Source of the DNA: Planctomycetota bacterium
GTDB taxonomy: Bacteria > Planctomycetota > B15-G4 > SIAN01
Reading direction: 5' to 3'
DNA length: 64,000 nucleotides
Assembly (NCBI GenBank): GCA_009691715.1
Contig: SIAN01000005.1
Coordinates: 62,001 to 126,000, forward strand
In this document: positions 1-14,200 of the stretch, piece after piece
Numbering within the stretch: the stretch's first letter is position 1
How the letters are laid out: every line of letters starts with the position of its first letter
The notes under the pieces: generated by a model
Databases searched by the model: none
What the model saw: the letters and a program-made list of their open reading frames with translations, nothing else
What the model was told of the DNA's origin: nothing
Program-made: the position numbers and the translations under genes

Positions 1-1859
<1,859 letters not shown>

Positions 1860-1873
1860 GCCGGAGGACGAAC

Positions 1874-2221
1874 GTGCAGCGCTCCCGCCAGCTCTTCCGC
1901 GACTACGGCCTCACGCTGGCGTTGCTGTTGGTGGCGGCGCTGATCTACTGGCGCACGACGACGCCGGCGCTGAAGCGGAGTCTCGCCCTCGACGCGGAGC
2001 ATCAGCGTCTGCTCGATCGCCGTGACGAAGTCGACGCCGACGTCCGCCGGATGCGCGCCGCCGCGGCCGGCAAGGACGACCCCGAGACGATCGAGCGTTT
2101 TGCCCGCGACCAGAATGGCGCGGCGGGCCTGCCCGAGAACGAGGTGATCGTCGGGCCCGAACCGCCGGCAACGCCGGTCAACGAGACGGTCAACAAGACG
2201 GGCGGCAATGGCGAGCGGTGA
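1874..2221 (+). CDS. Septum formation initiator (FtsB/DivIC-like)
   Basis: A 115-residue bitopic membrane protein of the FtsB/DivIC type. These proteins join FtsL-like partners to activate septal peptidoglycan synthesis. The short cytoplasmic N-terminus is followed by one membrane segment (GLTLALLLVAALIYW, about residues 12-26) and a heptad-like coiled coil rich in Leu, Asp and Arg. The tail (about residue 80 on) is Pro/Asn-rich and probably disordered. The frame is open back into the enolase stop region, but I choose the GTG at 1874 because a strong GGAGG at 1863-1867 lies six bases upstream. It follows eno directly, as in many bacteria, and overlaps the next gene by 14 bases, so all three are probably co-transcribed. 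Confidence 0.85.
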   Translation: MQRSRQLFRDYGLTLALLLVAALIYWRTTTPALKRSLALDAEHQRLLDRRDEVDADVRRMRAAAAGKDDPETIERFARDQNGAAGLPENEVIVGPEPPATPVNETVNKTGGNGER

Positions 2222-4358
2222 GCGGGCGTATCTGGTCGGCTTCGTGTTCCTGCTCGGCATCGCCGCGCGGGCACCAGCGCAGATGGCGCTGCCCGAAGCG
2301 CTCGACTTCAGCAATTCGACCGAAGTCGGCGACGAGCCCGAGACAGCGCGTCTCGCGTTCTATCGCGCGGAAGAGCACCTCGCGGCCGGTCGAGCGCGCG
2401 AGGCGGGCGAAGAAGTCATGCGGCTGCTAAGAGGGGCGACGCACGGCCGCGTGCGCGTTGGCGAGCGGCTGGTCGTGCCGCTCGAGACCGCCGCGCTCTT
2501 CTTCCTGCTGCGGCTGCCCCCCGATGTGCAGAGCGAACTGGCACGCGCCGACGCCGAGCTGACCGGCGCTTCGCTGCCGGGCACCGAACCCGCGGCGTTG
2601 CGCGCGTTCGCGGCACGCCACCCGCTGCTCGAGTCGGCCGAGCGCGCGCAGCTCGATGCGGGCGTGCGCGAGCTCCTGACCGGCCGCTTCGGTGCTGCCG
2701 CCGCCGATCTCGAACGGCTGGTGCATTGGCCGATGGCGGGGCCGGGAACGACGCGCCTGCTCGCGGCGGCGCGGTTGCTCGAGGCGCAGAGACGACTCCG
2801 TGCGGGAGCGCCGGAGGGACCGCTCGCGCGTTGGCCGGAGGGCCAGATCGCCGCCGGCGACGGCGAGGCGCGGTCGATCGCCGATTGGCGGCGTCGCACG
2901 CAGGAAGCGGTTCCAGCGCGTCCCGATTTCGGCGACGGGCTCCCGCAGTTCGAACGGCTGTGGAAGCCGGCGCCGACGACGCTGGCCGTCCGCGATCCGG
3001 AGTACTCGCTCCATCGCAGCCGTTTCAAGCCGGTGCCGCACCAGGACCCGAACGACGAGCCGGAACTGAAGGACCTGCCGACCCGCGCACCGGTCGTCGT
3101 CGGCGATCGTCTGATCACGCTCGAGCCGATCGACGCGGCGGAAGGCGGGCCGGTCGTGCTGCGCGTGCGTCAGCTCGCCACCGGTGCGGACTGCTTCCCG
3201 CCGCTGCGCTCCGACTTCGATTTCCACCTGCCGCCCGATCGTCACGACATCACGCTCGATCGCGCGGCGCTCGCCGTCGATGGCGAGGCGCTCTACGTCG
3301 CGCTCGAACTGCGCGAGCCGAACCAATCGGGGCGCGAGCTGCAGAGCCGGGGCGAATCGGCGCAGACGGCGCTGCTGAAGATCGACCTTGCGCGCGAGGG
3401 TTTCATCGAGTGGCGAGTGACCAGCGCGGAGCTGGCCGCCGACGAGTCGCTGCGCGACCACGTGCTGGTGGGGGCGCCGGCGATCTGCGATGGCCGCGTG
3501 CTCATCGCCGCATCGCGGCTGCGAGTGAAGGAGACCGAGTGCGCGCTGCTCGCCTTCGATGCCGCGACCGGCGCGCCGGCGGGGGCGGTGTTCCTGGCGC
3601 GTGCCGCGGCCATCGCGCGCGACGGCAATCGGTTCGGCGAGGGCGAGTCGCGCCGCGTCAACCCGTCGCCGGCGGTGGTACGCGACGGCACCGCCTACGT
3701 CTGCACCAACCTCGGCGTGATCGCCGCCGTGCGCGCGCGCGACCTCGAGCTCGCCTGGCTGTTCCGCTACCACCGCGCGATCGCGCCCGACAACGATCGC
3801 TACAGCCGGCCGGCGCGCTTCGATCTCGGGCCGTGGCTCGGCCGCCCGCCGGTGGTCCTCCCCGATCGCATGCTGGCGACTCCGTCCGATTCGCACTACC
3901 TCTACGCGCTTGCGCGCTGGCCGAGCCGCGAAGGCCATCTGCTGCTCGAGGAGCCGATCGAGAAGCAGAAGCGCTGGTGCCTGCTCCACGCCGACGCGAC
4001 CCGCTGCTTCTTCCTGACCTCGGCGCAGGACCCGCGGCTCGATCCGGTCTACGCGGTCGAAGCGACCGACCATGCCGGCGCGCCGCTGTGGACCGAGCCG
4101 CAGCGGTTGCCGGTGACGCGCGGCAACCTGATCGTCGGCACGCCGGCCGCGACCGACCGCTGGCTGTTCCTGCCGACCGACCGCAACCTCTATCGCGTCG
4201 ACCTCGCCACCGGACTGCTCGCCTCGCTCCCGCCGCCGCGCGAGGCCGGACTGCCGTACCCTGAATTCGGCTGCTTCGGCGACCTTGCGATCGCCGGTGA
4301 CCGGCTCGTGTCAACTTCGACGTTGTTCACGATGGTGTTCGCACCGACTGCGCGGTGA
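2208..4358 (+). CDS. Secreted PQQ-type beta-propeller protein
   Basis: A 716-residue exported protein. The N-terminus (ERAYLVGFVFLLGIAARAPAQ) is a standard signal peptide with a probable cleavage after APA. Residues about 30-230 form an Ala/Leu/Glu-rich helical region that may be TPR-like. From about residue 290 the chain shows repeated beta-propeller strands of the form VVVGDRLITLE, ALLAFDAATGAPAG, TAYVCTNLGVIAAV and NLYRVDLATGLLASL, the pattern of PQQ/BamB-like blades. No quinoprotein dehydrogenase active-site motif is seen, so I infer a scaffold or binding role, not an enzyme. It is related in architecture to the 1528-residue protein encoded further downstream. About 200 bases separate it from the MoxR operon. 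Confidence 0.75.
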   Translation: MASGERAYLVGFVFLLGIAARAPAQMALPEALDFSNSTEVGDEPETARLAFYRAEEHLAAGRAREAGEEVMRLLRGATHGRVRVGERLVVPLETAALFFLLRLPPDVQSELARADAELTGASLPGTEPAALRAFAARHPLLESAERAQLDAGVRELLTGRFGAAAADLERLVHWPMAGPGTTRLLAAARLLEAQRRLRAGAPEGPLARWPEGQIAAGDGEARSIADWRRRTQEAVPARPDFGDGLPQFERLWKPAPTTLAVRDPEYSLHRSRFKPVPHQDPNDEPELKDLPTRAPVVVGDRLITLEPIDAAEGGPVVLRVRQLATGADCFPPLRSDFDFHLPPDRHDITLDRAALAVDGEALYVALELREPNQSGRELQSRGESAQTALLKIDLAREGFIEWRVTSAELAADESLRDHVLVGAPAICDGRVLIAASRLRVKETECALLAFDAATGAPAGAVFLARAAAIARDGNRFGEGESRRVNPSPAVVRDGTAYVCTNLGVIAAVRARDLELAWLFRYHRAIAPDNDRYSRPARFDLGPWLGRPPVVLPDRMLATPSDSHYLYALARWPSREGHLLLEEPIEKQKRWCLLHADATRCFFLTSAQDPRLDPVYAVEATDHAGAPLWTEPQRLPVTRGNLIVGTPAATDRWLFLPTDRNLYRVDLATGLLASLPPPREAGLPYPEFGCFGDLAIAGDRLVSTSTLFTMVFAPTAR

Positions 4359-4566
4359 CCGGCGAATGCGAACTGTCCGTGCTCCGTTTCCGGTCGTACC
4401 GAGCCGGCGTAACCAAAACAGCGATGGTCGAGGTGCCCTGCCGTCCGAAAAACGCCCTCCAGACGGACGACGAGGGATGCATCATGTCGGGCTTGAATTC
4501 CCCGGGCGTGAGCGGCATTGAGCGGAACTCGAACGAGCCTGGAGAGAACTCAAGAGGAGAGTCCGG

Positions 4567-5610
<1,044 letters not shown>

Positions 5611-6492
5611 GGTCGTCGACAAGCTGGCGCGGCTCGAGGTCAAAGCGCGCCTGATCGTCGAAGGCTTCCTGCAGGGATCGCATCGCAGCCCGTATCGCGG
5701 CGCCTCGGTGGAATTCGCCGAGCACCGCGAGTACGTGCCGGGAGACGATCTGCGCCATCTGGACTGGAAGGTCTTCGGCCGCAACGATCGCTACTACGTG
5801 AAGCAGTACGAGGAGGAGACGAACCTCCGCTGCCTGATCGCGCTCGACACGTCGGGCTCGATGCGGTTTCCCGAGGGCTTCGATGTCACCCGCTGGCAGT
5901 ACGGGACGCTGCTCGCTGCCGCGCTTGCCCACCTGCTGATCAAGCAGCGGGACGCTGCCGGCATCGCGCTCTTCGATACCCAGGTCCACCACTTCGTCGA
6001 GCCGCACACCAGCCCGGCACACCTGCAGTCGATCTTCGCCACGCTCGACAGCGGCCCGCGACCGGTCGAGACGAAGACCTCGCTCCTGCCCGTGCTCGGC
6101 GACCTCGCCGATCGTGTCCACCGCCGCAGTCTGATCGTCGTGATCTCCGACTTCTTCGCGCCGGTCGAGGAGACCCTGCGCGGATTGGCGCGGCTGCGCA
6201 AGCGCAAGCACGACGTGCTGCTGCTGCAGTTGCTGATGCCCGAAGAGCTCACCTTCGAGTTTTCGCGCAACACGCTCTACAAGTTCGTCGGGCTCGAGGG
6301 CGCCGGAGAACTGGTGGTCGACCCGCGCGCGATGAAGAGCGAGTACCTCGCCGCCATGGAGCAGTTCCGGCGCGAACTGCGCCGCGGCTGCCTGAAGGAA
6401 CGGATCGACTTCGAGTCGATCGACACCGCGACCAGCCTCGATGTGCCGCTCACCGCGATCCTGTCGCGTAGGGCGCGCCGGGCGGCGCGCCG

Positions 6493-8835
6493 ATGAGCGA
6501 CGCTTCGATGCTTTTCACGCCGCCGCTCCTCGTGCTGCTCCATCCGGCGATGGCCGGATTCGCCGCTCTGCTGGCGATTCCGTTGGTGATCCACCTGCTG
6601 AATCGCCGGCGCTACCGGACGGTGCCGTGGGCGGCGATGGAGTTCCTGCTCACCGCCTTCAAGAAGCGGCGCAAGAAGCTGCAGGTCGAGAATCTGCTGC
6701 TGCTGCTGCTGCGTTGCGCGATTCCGGTCGTGCTGGCGCTGGTCTTCGCGCGGCCCTACTTCGGGCCCGACAGCGTGCTGGCCGGCATCGGCGAGTCGCA
6801 GCGCGAGGTCGTCGTCGTCCTCGATGAGAGCTACAGCATGGGCCGTCGCTCCGGCAGCGGCACGCTGTTCCAGGCCGCGATCGAGCAGGTGCGCCGCCTC
6901 AGCGCCGGCTTGAACCCCGAGCGTCAGGACCGCCTCACCTTGATCTCCTTCGGCAAGGAGCCGCGACTCCACTGCGTGTCGGCCGGGCGGTCTGATTTCG
7001 AGCGCAAGCTCGGGACGTTGGAGCGCCCGCAGTACGAGCGCGGCGACCTCGCACGCGCACTCGACCTGCTGCTGAACGAGGTGCTCGACAAGCAGGTGCT
7101 CGGTCATCCCGAGGTGTGGCTGTTCTCGGACTTCCAAGCCATCACCTTTGACGAGGCACAGGGAGCGCTCGCGCAAGCGGTGGCGAGTTCGGCGCCCGCC
7201 GACGTGACGGCGCCAGCCGGCTCGCTGGCGGGCCGGATGCACCAACTCGGCGAGCGCAGCGCGCTGCACTTCGTGCATCTCGCCGACGGAATGGTGCCGC
7301 CCGAGGACGCCGCGGTCGTGGACCTGCGCGCCAGCGAACCGCTCGCGATTCGCGGCCAGGCGCTGCGCTTCTCCGCCCAGGTGAAGCGGACCGGGCGCGC
7401 GATGTCGGGCAGCGGCCGTTTCCGCATCGGCGAGACCGAGCGGCCGGTCACGTTCCAGTACGACGCCGACGGCAAGGCCACGGTCGAGCTCTACCACTCG
7501 TGCCAGGCCGAAGGTGATGTCGGCGTCGAGTTCCGGGTCGACGAGGACGATCTCGCCGCCGACGACGCCGCGTTCCTGCGCCTGCCGGTGAAGGAGAGCC
7601 TGCCGATTTTGGTGGTCGACGGGCGGCCGGCAGGCGACGCGCTCGAAGGGAGCGCCGGACCGCTGCTGCTGATCCTCGATCCGCTGTTCGATCCGCTCGG
7701 TCGCGATCCCGAGGCGGCGGCACGGCGCTGGTTCGAGCCAACGGTGCTGCCGTGGTACGACCTCGCGCGCCTCGAGCCCGACTTCACGAAGTACGACGCG
7801 GTCGTTTTCGTCGATGTGCGCGAGATCGATGCGCGACGCGTCCTCCCGTCGCTCGCCGCCTACGTCGATGCCGGCGGCGGCGCGCTCTTCCTCCTCGGCG
7901 AGGAAGCGGTGCCCGAGTCGTGGAACGAGCATCTGTTCAAGGGCGACGGCAGTGGCCTGATGCCGTTGCGCATCGCGGCCGAGGCGGTCGGCGAGGCGTT
8001 CGATCCGGCGGTCGGCGGCACGCGTCGCGACGCCCCGTTCCGGATCGAGATCGCCGACGAGCTCCACCCGGCCGTGCGCACCTTCGCGGACGACCGCCGC
8101 CGCCATTACCTGCGCTTCCCGATCTTCCGCTTCCGGCCGTTCGAGGCCGTGCTGGCCGGCGTTTCGCAGTTGCGCAAAGACGCCCGCGTCGTGCTGCGCC
8201 ATGAGAAGTCGGGCGCACCGGCACTGATCGAGCAGCGCTTCGGCCGCGGGCGCACGCTCTGGTTCAACCTGAGCGGCACCGACGACGGCTGGTCGAACTT
8301 CACGCAGACGGCGTCGGCGTTTTTCCCGCTGATGTGGGACATGGTGAACTTCCTCTGCGTCCGCGACGCTGGGGATCATCAACTGCCGATCGGCGGCGCC
8401 ATCGCGCGCGGCTACGCCTCACCGCCGCTCCAGTGGTCGATCACCCCGCCCGGCGGCACGGCTCGCAGTTTCCGCGAAGCGCCGCAGGAGGCCGTGCGCG
8501 GACTCTGGCGCCTGCCCGCGTTCAGCGACACGCGGATGCCCGGCCTCTATGCACTCGAAGTGCAGTTCGGCGGCGAGGACCTGCCGGTGCGCGAGTTCTT
8601 CGCCGTGAACGTCGATCCGACGGAGAGCCGGCTCGACCTGCTCGAGCGCGAGGCGCTCCGATCCCTGTTCGAGCGGTCGGCGTGGCAGTACCACGCGCGC
8701 GAAGTGCCGGCCGACGTCGATGACCAGCAGCCGCAGCGTCAGGGCGAGATCTGGAAGTCGCTTTTGATCGCGCTGCTCGCGCTGCTGCTGCTCGAGACGG
8801 TCCTCGCCTGGCGCTTCGGGGCGTACACGGCATGA
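6493..8835 (+). CDS. BatA-domain membrane protein with vWA domain
   Basis: A 780-residue membrane protein. The N-terminal BatA-type double-membrane module has hydrophobic segments at about 20-36 and 67-86 around the typical NRRRYRTVPWAAMEFL block. A von Willebrand A domain follows with an intact MIDAS DESYS (111-115). The middle part (about 290-560) contains the Ig-like and glutamine-amidotransferase-like (ThuA-like) folds often attached in planctomycete homologues. Another membrane helix near the C-terminus (SLLIALLALLLLETVLAW) returns the chain to the cytoplasm, so most of the protein should be periplasmic. It overlaps both neighbours by ATGA. Family knowledge places BatA-like proteins in MoxR-dependent assembly or stress systems. 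Confidence 0.88.
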   Translation: MSDASMLFTPPLLVLLHPAMAGFAALLAIPLVIHLLNRRRYRTVPWAAMEFLLTAFKKRRKKLQVENLLLLLLRCAIPVVLALVFARPYFGPDSVLAGIGESQREVVVVLDESYSMGRRSGSGTLFQAAIEQVRRLSAGLNPERQDRLTLISFGKEPRLHCVSAGRSDFERKLGTLERPQYERGDLARALDLLLNEVLDKQVLGHPEVWLFSDFQAITFDEAQGALAQAVASSAPADVTAPAGSLAGRMHQLGERSALHFVHLADGMVPPEDAAVVDLRASEPLAIRGQALRFSAQVKRTGRAMSGSGRFRIGETERPVTFQYDADGKATVELYHSCQAEGDVGVEFRVDEDDLAADDAAFLRLPVKESLPILVVDGRPAGDALEGSAGPLLLILDPLFDPLGRDPEAAARRWFEPTVLPWYDLARLEPDFTKYDAVVFVDVREIDARRVLPSLAAYVDAGGGALFLLGEEAVPESWNEHLFKGDGSGLMPLRIAAEAVGEAFDPAVGGTRRDAPFRIEIADELHPAVRTFADDRRRHYLRFPIFRFRPFEAVLAGVSQLRKDARVVLRHEKSGAPALIEQRFGRGRTLWFNLSGTDDGWSNFTQTASAFFPLMWDMVNFLCVRDAGDHQLPIGGAIARGYASPPLQWSITPPGGTARSFREAPQEAVRGLWRLPAFSDTRMPGLYALEVQFGGEDLPVREFFAVNVDPTESRLDLLEREALRSLFERSAWQYHAREVPADVDDQQPQRQGEIWKSLLIALLALLLLETVLAWRFGAYTA

Positions 8836-11273
8836 CGCCCACCGCTTTCCTCGTCGCACTGGCCGACCTCGCCGACCAACTGCAAGTCGCCGAGAGCGTG
8901 AAGGAGGAACTCGCCTTTGCGTCGGCGCCGCCGTTGTGGGTGACGGTGCTGGTGATCGCGCCGCTGCTGGTGCTCTTCGTCGGTTTCATCTACCGCCGCG
9001 AAGGAGCTGGCGCGAGTGGCCGTTTCCGTGCGCTATTGGGCGCGCTGCGACTGGCGGCGATCGCGCTGCTGGTGTTGGTGCTGTTCCAGCCGGTGAGCGA
9101 GAGCAAGGTCTACGCCATCCATCGCTCGACGGTCGGGATCCTGATCGACGAGTCGCTGTCGATGGACCGTGCCGAGGAATACGCCGACGAGCTGCAGGAG
9201 AAGCTCGCTGACGCCGCTGGAATCGCGCGAGGCGACGTGGCGCAGACGACCCGCGGCGAGCTGGTGGCGCGGGTGCTGAAGCGCGACGGGGAGACGCCGG
9301 TCGATCGCCTGGCGACGCTCGCCGAGCGGGTCGATCCGCGCCTCTACGCCTTCGCCGCCGGGACGCGCGCGGTCGCCGGCATCGAGGACGTGCAGCGCGG
9401 CGGCAGCGATCCGGCGCGCGGCGCGACGGCGGTCGGCGACGCGCTCAGCAACGCCCTCGCTGAGCTGCGTCATCGCCAGCTCACCACGCTGATCGTCATC
9501 ACCGACGGGCAAAGCAATCAGGGCAAGGATCCCGCGGAGATCGCCGCCGCCGCCGCCGCCGACGGCGTCGTCGTGCACGCGGTCGCCGTCGGCAATCCGG
9601 CGGAGCCGAAGAACGTCGCGCTGCTGGCTGTCGATGCGCCCGACATCGCGATGGTCGAGGAGACGGTCACGGTCGCGGTCTCGCTGTCGGCGCGCGGCTT
9701 CGAGGGCGAGCCGGGCGAGCTCACGATCCACGACCGCGAGTCGGGCGCCGAGCTCGTGCGCCACGACTTCACGCTGTCGGCCCGTGGCGGCCAGCAGAGC
9801 GAGACGCTCTGGTTCAGGCCGACCCGCGAGGGCGACTACCAGCTCGAGGTGAAGTTCACGCAGAAGCCGGGCGAGCAGTTCACCGACGACAACGTGCGCA
9901 CGGCGCCGTTGCGCGTGCAGCCCGAGGTGATCAAGGTTCTCTACGTCGAAGGGCGGCCGCGCTGGCAGTACCGCTACTTGAAGGACATCCTGCTGCGTGC
10001 GCCGAACGTCCGCGCGCAGTGCCTGCTCAAGTCGGCAGCGGCCGACTTCATCCAGGAGTCGACCAAGGACGTCCCGGCGCTCACGCGTTTCCCGCCGACG
10101 CGCAAGGACCTGTTCCAGTACGACGTCATCATCCTCGGCGACATCGCGCCCGATGACATCGACAAGGGCTTCCTGTCGCGGCCGACGACCGCCGACCTGC
10201 TCTTGGAGCTGAAGGAGTTCGTCGAGCTCGGCGGCGGCCTGATCATGGTCGCCGGCCAGCTGCACGCCCCGCGCGACTATCGCGACACGGCGATCGCCGA
10301 CATCCTGCCGGTCGAGATCGGCGACGCCGACGAAGAGCAGGCGGCCGTTCAGGATCGCGGCCGCTTCCGACCGCACCTGCCCGACTGGGAACTGCCGCAT
10401 CGGATCATCGCGCTCGAGAACGAGGCGAAGCTGAACCAGAAGCTGTTCGAGGACGCCGAAGTCGGACTGCCCGGCATGTGGTGGTACGCGCCGGTGCGCC
10501 GCGCCAAGCCGGGTGCCGAGGTGATCCTGGTCCACCCGACCAACCGCAACCGGTTCGGCGAGCACGTGCTGATGGCGGCCACCCGCGTGCCGTCGGGCCG
10601 CACGCTCTATGTCGGTTTCGACGAGACGTGGCGCTGGCGCATGCCGTTCGGCGATCGCTACACCGAACGGTTTTGGCGCGCCGCGATCCGCGACGTCGCC
10701 CTCCAGAAGCTGCGCAGCTCCGACAAGCGCTTCGACCTGCGCACCGACAAAGAGCGCTACAACCTCGGCGAGCCGATCGAGATCGCGCTGCGCGTCTACG
10801 ACGAGGAGTTCCGGCCGGCCCGCGCCGAGCAGCAGATCGTCCACGTGCAGCGCGGCGACCGTGCGCCCGAGGAAGTTGTCGCCCATCGCACCACCGACGC
10901 GCAGAACGACGGGCAGTACTCGCGGACGATTCGCGCCGACGCTCCAGGAACGATCCGATTCTGGCTCGAGGATGCATCGCAGTCCGGCAAGCGTTTGTCG
11001 CAGCGTGCCGTCGAGGTGCAGGTGCCGATGCTCGAGTTCGTCAATCCGTCGCTCGATCGCGCCCGTCTCGAAGGGCTCGCGAACGCCGGCGGAGGCCGTT
11101 GCGTCGGGCTCGACGAACTGCCGCAGCTATTGCAGTCGTTGGCGGGAGATCCGCGCCGTGTGCCGATCCGCACCGACCAGCGCGACGTCTGGGATCGCGG
11201 CGACGTGCTGATGGTGGTGATGGCGCTGCTCACGCTCGAGTGGATCCTGCGCAAGAAGGCGAACCTGCTGTGA
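8832..11273 (+). CDS. Membrane vWA / GATase-like protein
   Basis: An 813-residue protein built like its upstream neighbour. Two N-terminal membrane segments (about 35-53 and 69-86) precede a von Willebrand domain with MIDAS residues DESLS (106-110) and a second metal-site Asp in VITDGQSNQG. A glutamine-amidotransferase-like fold follows at about 365-620 (KVLYVEGRPRWQYR, YDVIILGDIAPDD); no catalytic Cys-His-Glu triad is apparent, so it is probably non-enzymatic. The C-terminus has one more hydrophobic helix (VLMVVMALLTLEWIL) and ends KKANLL. It is the third MIDAS protein in a row behind one MoxR. The overlap with the next gene is GTGA. Confidence 0.88.
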   Translation: MTPTAFLVALADLADQLQVAESVKEELAFASAPPLWVTVLVIAPLLVLFVGFIYRREGAGASGRFRALLGALRLAAIALLVLVLFQPVSESKVYAIHRSTVGILIDESLSMDRAEEYADELQEKLADAAGIARGDVAQTTRGELVARVLKRDGETPVDRLATLAERVDPRLYAFAAGTRAVAGIEDVQRGGSDPARGATAVGDALSNALAELRHRQLTTLIVITDGQSNQGKDPAEIAAAAAADGVVVHAVAVGNPAEPKNVALLAVDAPDIAMVEETVTVAVSLSARGFEGEPGELTIHDRESGAELVRHDFTLSARGGQQSETLWFRPTREGDYQLEVKFTQKPGEQFTDDNVRTAPLRVQPEVIKVLYVEGRPRWQYRYLKDILLRAPNVRAQCLLKSAAADFIQESTKDVPALTRFPPTRKDLFQYDVIILGDIAPDDIDKGFLSRPTTADLLLELKEFVELGGGLIMVAGQLHAPRDYRDTAIADILPVEIGDADEEQAAVQDRGRFRPHLPDWELPHRIIALENEAKLNQKLFEDAEVGLPGMWWYAPVRRAKPGAEVILVHPTNRNRFGEHVLMAATRVPSGRTLYVGFDETWRWRMPFGDRYTERFWRAAIRDVALQKLRSSDKRFDLRTDKERYNLGEPIEIALRVYDEEFRPARAEQQIVHVQRGDRAPEEVVAHRTTDAQNDGQYSRTIRADAPGTIRFWLEDASQSGKRLSQRAVEVQVPMLEFVNPSLDRARLEGLANAGGGRCVGLDELPQLLQSLAGDPRRVPIRTDQRDVWDRGDVLMVVMALLTLEWILRKKANLL

Positions 11274-14200
11274 ACCTGCCGTCGTGCGCCCGCGCTGCCG
11301 TCGCTGCCTTCGCTGCCGTTGCCGCCCTCGGCGCGACCGCTGCGGCCCAGCACGGCTTCCGCGGCTGGGACGAACTGCACGACCCGGACTGGCGCTTCGA
11401 TCCCGATTCACACGAGTTTCGCGCGTTCCAGGTCGCCGGTGCGGCGCCGGTGCGCGATCTGATCGAGAAGTGGGAGTCGCTGCGCAAAGAGGGCGCGGTC
11501 CTGCCGGCGCTGCGCCCGCTGCAGGAGTTGATCGACGACCATGCCGGGTCCGCGCTGCAGGTGGCGCGTGATCGTTACGTCGGTGCCGCGGAGTGGGCGC
11601 GCTGGCTGATCCGGAGCGCCCCCGACGAGTTGCGCGTCGCGTATTCCAAGCTGGCGGCGCAAAACGGCGGGGACGCGCTCCGACGCGCGCGCGCGGATCG
11701 CGACGCCTTCGCGCTGCGCACCGTCGCGCGCCGGTTCGCCAACTCGGTGGTGGGGCAGGAGGCGTTGCTGTCGCTCGCCGAGCTCCATCGCGAGCGCGGC
11801 GCGCGCGAGGTGGCGGCGTTCCATGCTCGTCGCCTGCTCGACTTCGTTTCGGCGCCGCTTCCCGGTGAAGAGGCGCGCTCCGCCGCCCTCGCCGCGCGGG
11901 CGCGGGCGTTGGTGGCCGTCGTCGCGGGCGGCGGCGCCGCGCTGGCCGCGGAGCTTGGCGACGATCAGGGCAGCGGCGACGGCGCGACGGTCGCCATCGG
12001 CGGAACGCCGCGCCGCCTGGCCGACTTCCTCGCGGCGCAGCCGCCCGCCGCCGCGCCGTCCCCGGACGTGTGGTCGACCTTTGGCGGCGATGGTTCGCGC
12101 GCCCGCCTCGCCGTCCCGCCGGTCCGCACGCTCGACCTCGCCCGCTGCTTCGACCTTGAGGTCGAGAACCTGCGCTGGTCGGACCGTCGCTCGCCCTTGC
12201 ACGACATGATCCACTCGCCGATCCAGCCGATCCGCGTCGGCGACCGCCTCTTCATCAACAACACGCTGTCAGTGCGTTGCTACGACCTGCTCGCCCGCTC
12301 GCAGTTGTGGGAGTACGAGGGATTGCAGGCGCAGGTGAAGGGGCGCGACGAGGATGGATTCCTCGCGGTCGACGACTTCATGCCGCACAGCAACCATGAC
12401 GATCCGACGTCGAGCAAGGCGCTGATCGCCGGGATGACGGCAGGCCAAGGCGTCGTGCTCGCCAACCTGCAGATCCCGCTGATCTACAACGTCAAGAACT
12501 ACCAGGGCTTCAAGATCAACGACCCCTGCCCGATCCGCGGGTTGGTCGCACTCGATGCGGAGAGCGGCGCACTGCTGTGGGAGCAGCGGCCGCTGGTGAA
12601 GAACCGCCTGACCGGCGCGCATGACCGCCCGGAAAACCGCCGCCGTGGCGACCCCGACTCGGTGCTGCCGCGGCTCGACGTGCCGGCGCCGCCGGCACTG
12701 CAGGACGACATCGCCTTCGTGCTCGGCCACTACTTCGAAGGCGCGGTCAACACCTACGTCGCCGCAGTCGACCTGAAGAGCGGCGAGCCATGGTGGGTGG
12801 TGCCGCTCGCGGCAGGGCAGCAAGAGCTGTCCATGTTCAACATGCCGTTCCAGGAGTTCACGCTCGGCAGCCCCGCGTTCGCCGACGGGACCTTGTTCTG
12901 CTCGACCAACGTCGGTCTGGTGGCGGCGGTCGACGCGACCTTCGGCGACCTGCGGTGGGTGAAGGAGTACGTGACGCTCCCAATCCACGAGCCGCGCAAC
13001 TACTTCCGGAACCTGCCGCGAACGGTCGTCTGGCACAATCGCGGGGCGCTCGCCGGCACCGGCGCCGACGGTGATGCGGTCGCACTGTTCACGCCGCACG
13101 ATTCGCGAGTCCTCCTGGCGCTCGATCCGGCGACCGGCAAGGAGCGCTTCAGCCGTTCGTTCCTGACCCAGGAGTCGACCTTCCCGACGGCGCAACTGAT
13201 CGGTGTCGCCGCCAATCGGGCGTTCGTCGCGGTGGCCGGCAAGGTGCTCGGACTGGAGCTTGCGACCGGGCGAATCGCGTGGGGCTGGCCCGACGCCGAC
13301 GGTGGCGGACGCGGCTTGCCGCGCGGCGTCGACCTGCGTTCGACCGCGGCGATCGTCGGCGACGCGCTGTGGTTGCCGCTCTCGGACGAGATCGTCGTGC
13401 TGTCGCTCGATGGCAAGGAGCTGGCGCGCCAGCCGTGGGCGCGCGACGAGCCGAGGAACCTGCTGGTCTTCCCCGATCTGCTGGTCGCGGCCGGCCAGAC
13501 TTCCGTGCGCGTCGCCTTCGATCCCGAGCAGGCCTTGCGCGAACTGCGGTCGCAGTTGGTTCGCGGCGAGACGCTCGACCTGCTGACGCGCATCGGCAGC
13601 CTCGAGCGGCAGGCGGGTCGACTGGAGCAGGCGGCGGCGACCTTGGCGCGCGCGCTCTGCCTCGATTTGCGCGCCGCGCCGGCAGATCTGGCCCGTGCGC
13701 GTGCGGCGCGCGCCGCCACGCTGCGCGAGCTCGCGGATCAGCACCGGCTCGAGGGCAACGACGTCGGTCGCGAACGGGCGCTGGTCGAGGCCGAAGAGGT
13801 CGCCGACGACGCGCAGACTCGCGTCGACGTGGTCGGCGAGCTTCTCTCCGGTCCAGCGCGCGACCCGAAGGACGGCCGCGCGCTGCGCTGGCTCGAGCGC
13901 GCGCGAACCGACTTCGGGGATGCGCGGGTGATGGTGCCGGAGCTCGCGGCGCATTCGATCGCGTTGTCGATCTGGTCCGGCTTCGAGCTGGCGCGGCGCC
14001 ACGAGGCGCGCGCGGAGCTCGAAGCGGCACTCGCGGAACTGCAGCGCCTCCAAGCCGACCAGGCGAACGAGGCGCTGGCCGAAGGCGATTCGGCGGCGCT
14101 CGCGGCGGAGCGGGTCGAGTCGCTGTTCCGGCGTGCGCCGCCGGCGCTGCGCGAGCGCTACGACGCCGAGGCCGAGACGGCCTTTGCCGCCGCCGCGCAG

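Noticed and set aside
4493..4521. Possible promoter (TTGAAT) before the MoxR gene
   Set aside because: The spacing leads to CATTGA as -10, which is a poor match; I list no promoter there.
6277..8382. 701-codon open frame on the minus strand
   Set aside because: Antisense shadow of the BatA-domain gene, whose plus-strand product has clear vWA motifs; composition of the shadow is typical of GC-rich reverse frames.
10478..11269. Upstream part of the long plus-strand frame that ends at 15856
   Set aside because: It lies inside the vWA gene in another frame and lacks conserved features; the GTG at 11270 with its signal peptide is the better start.
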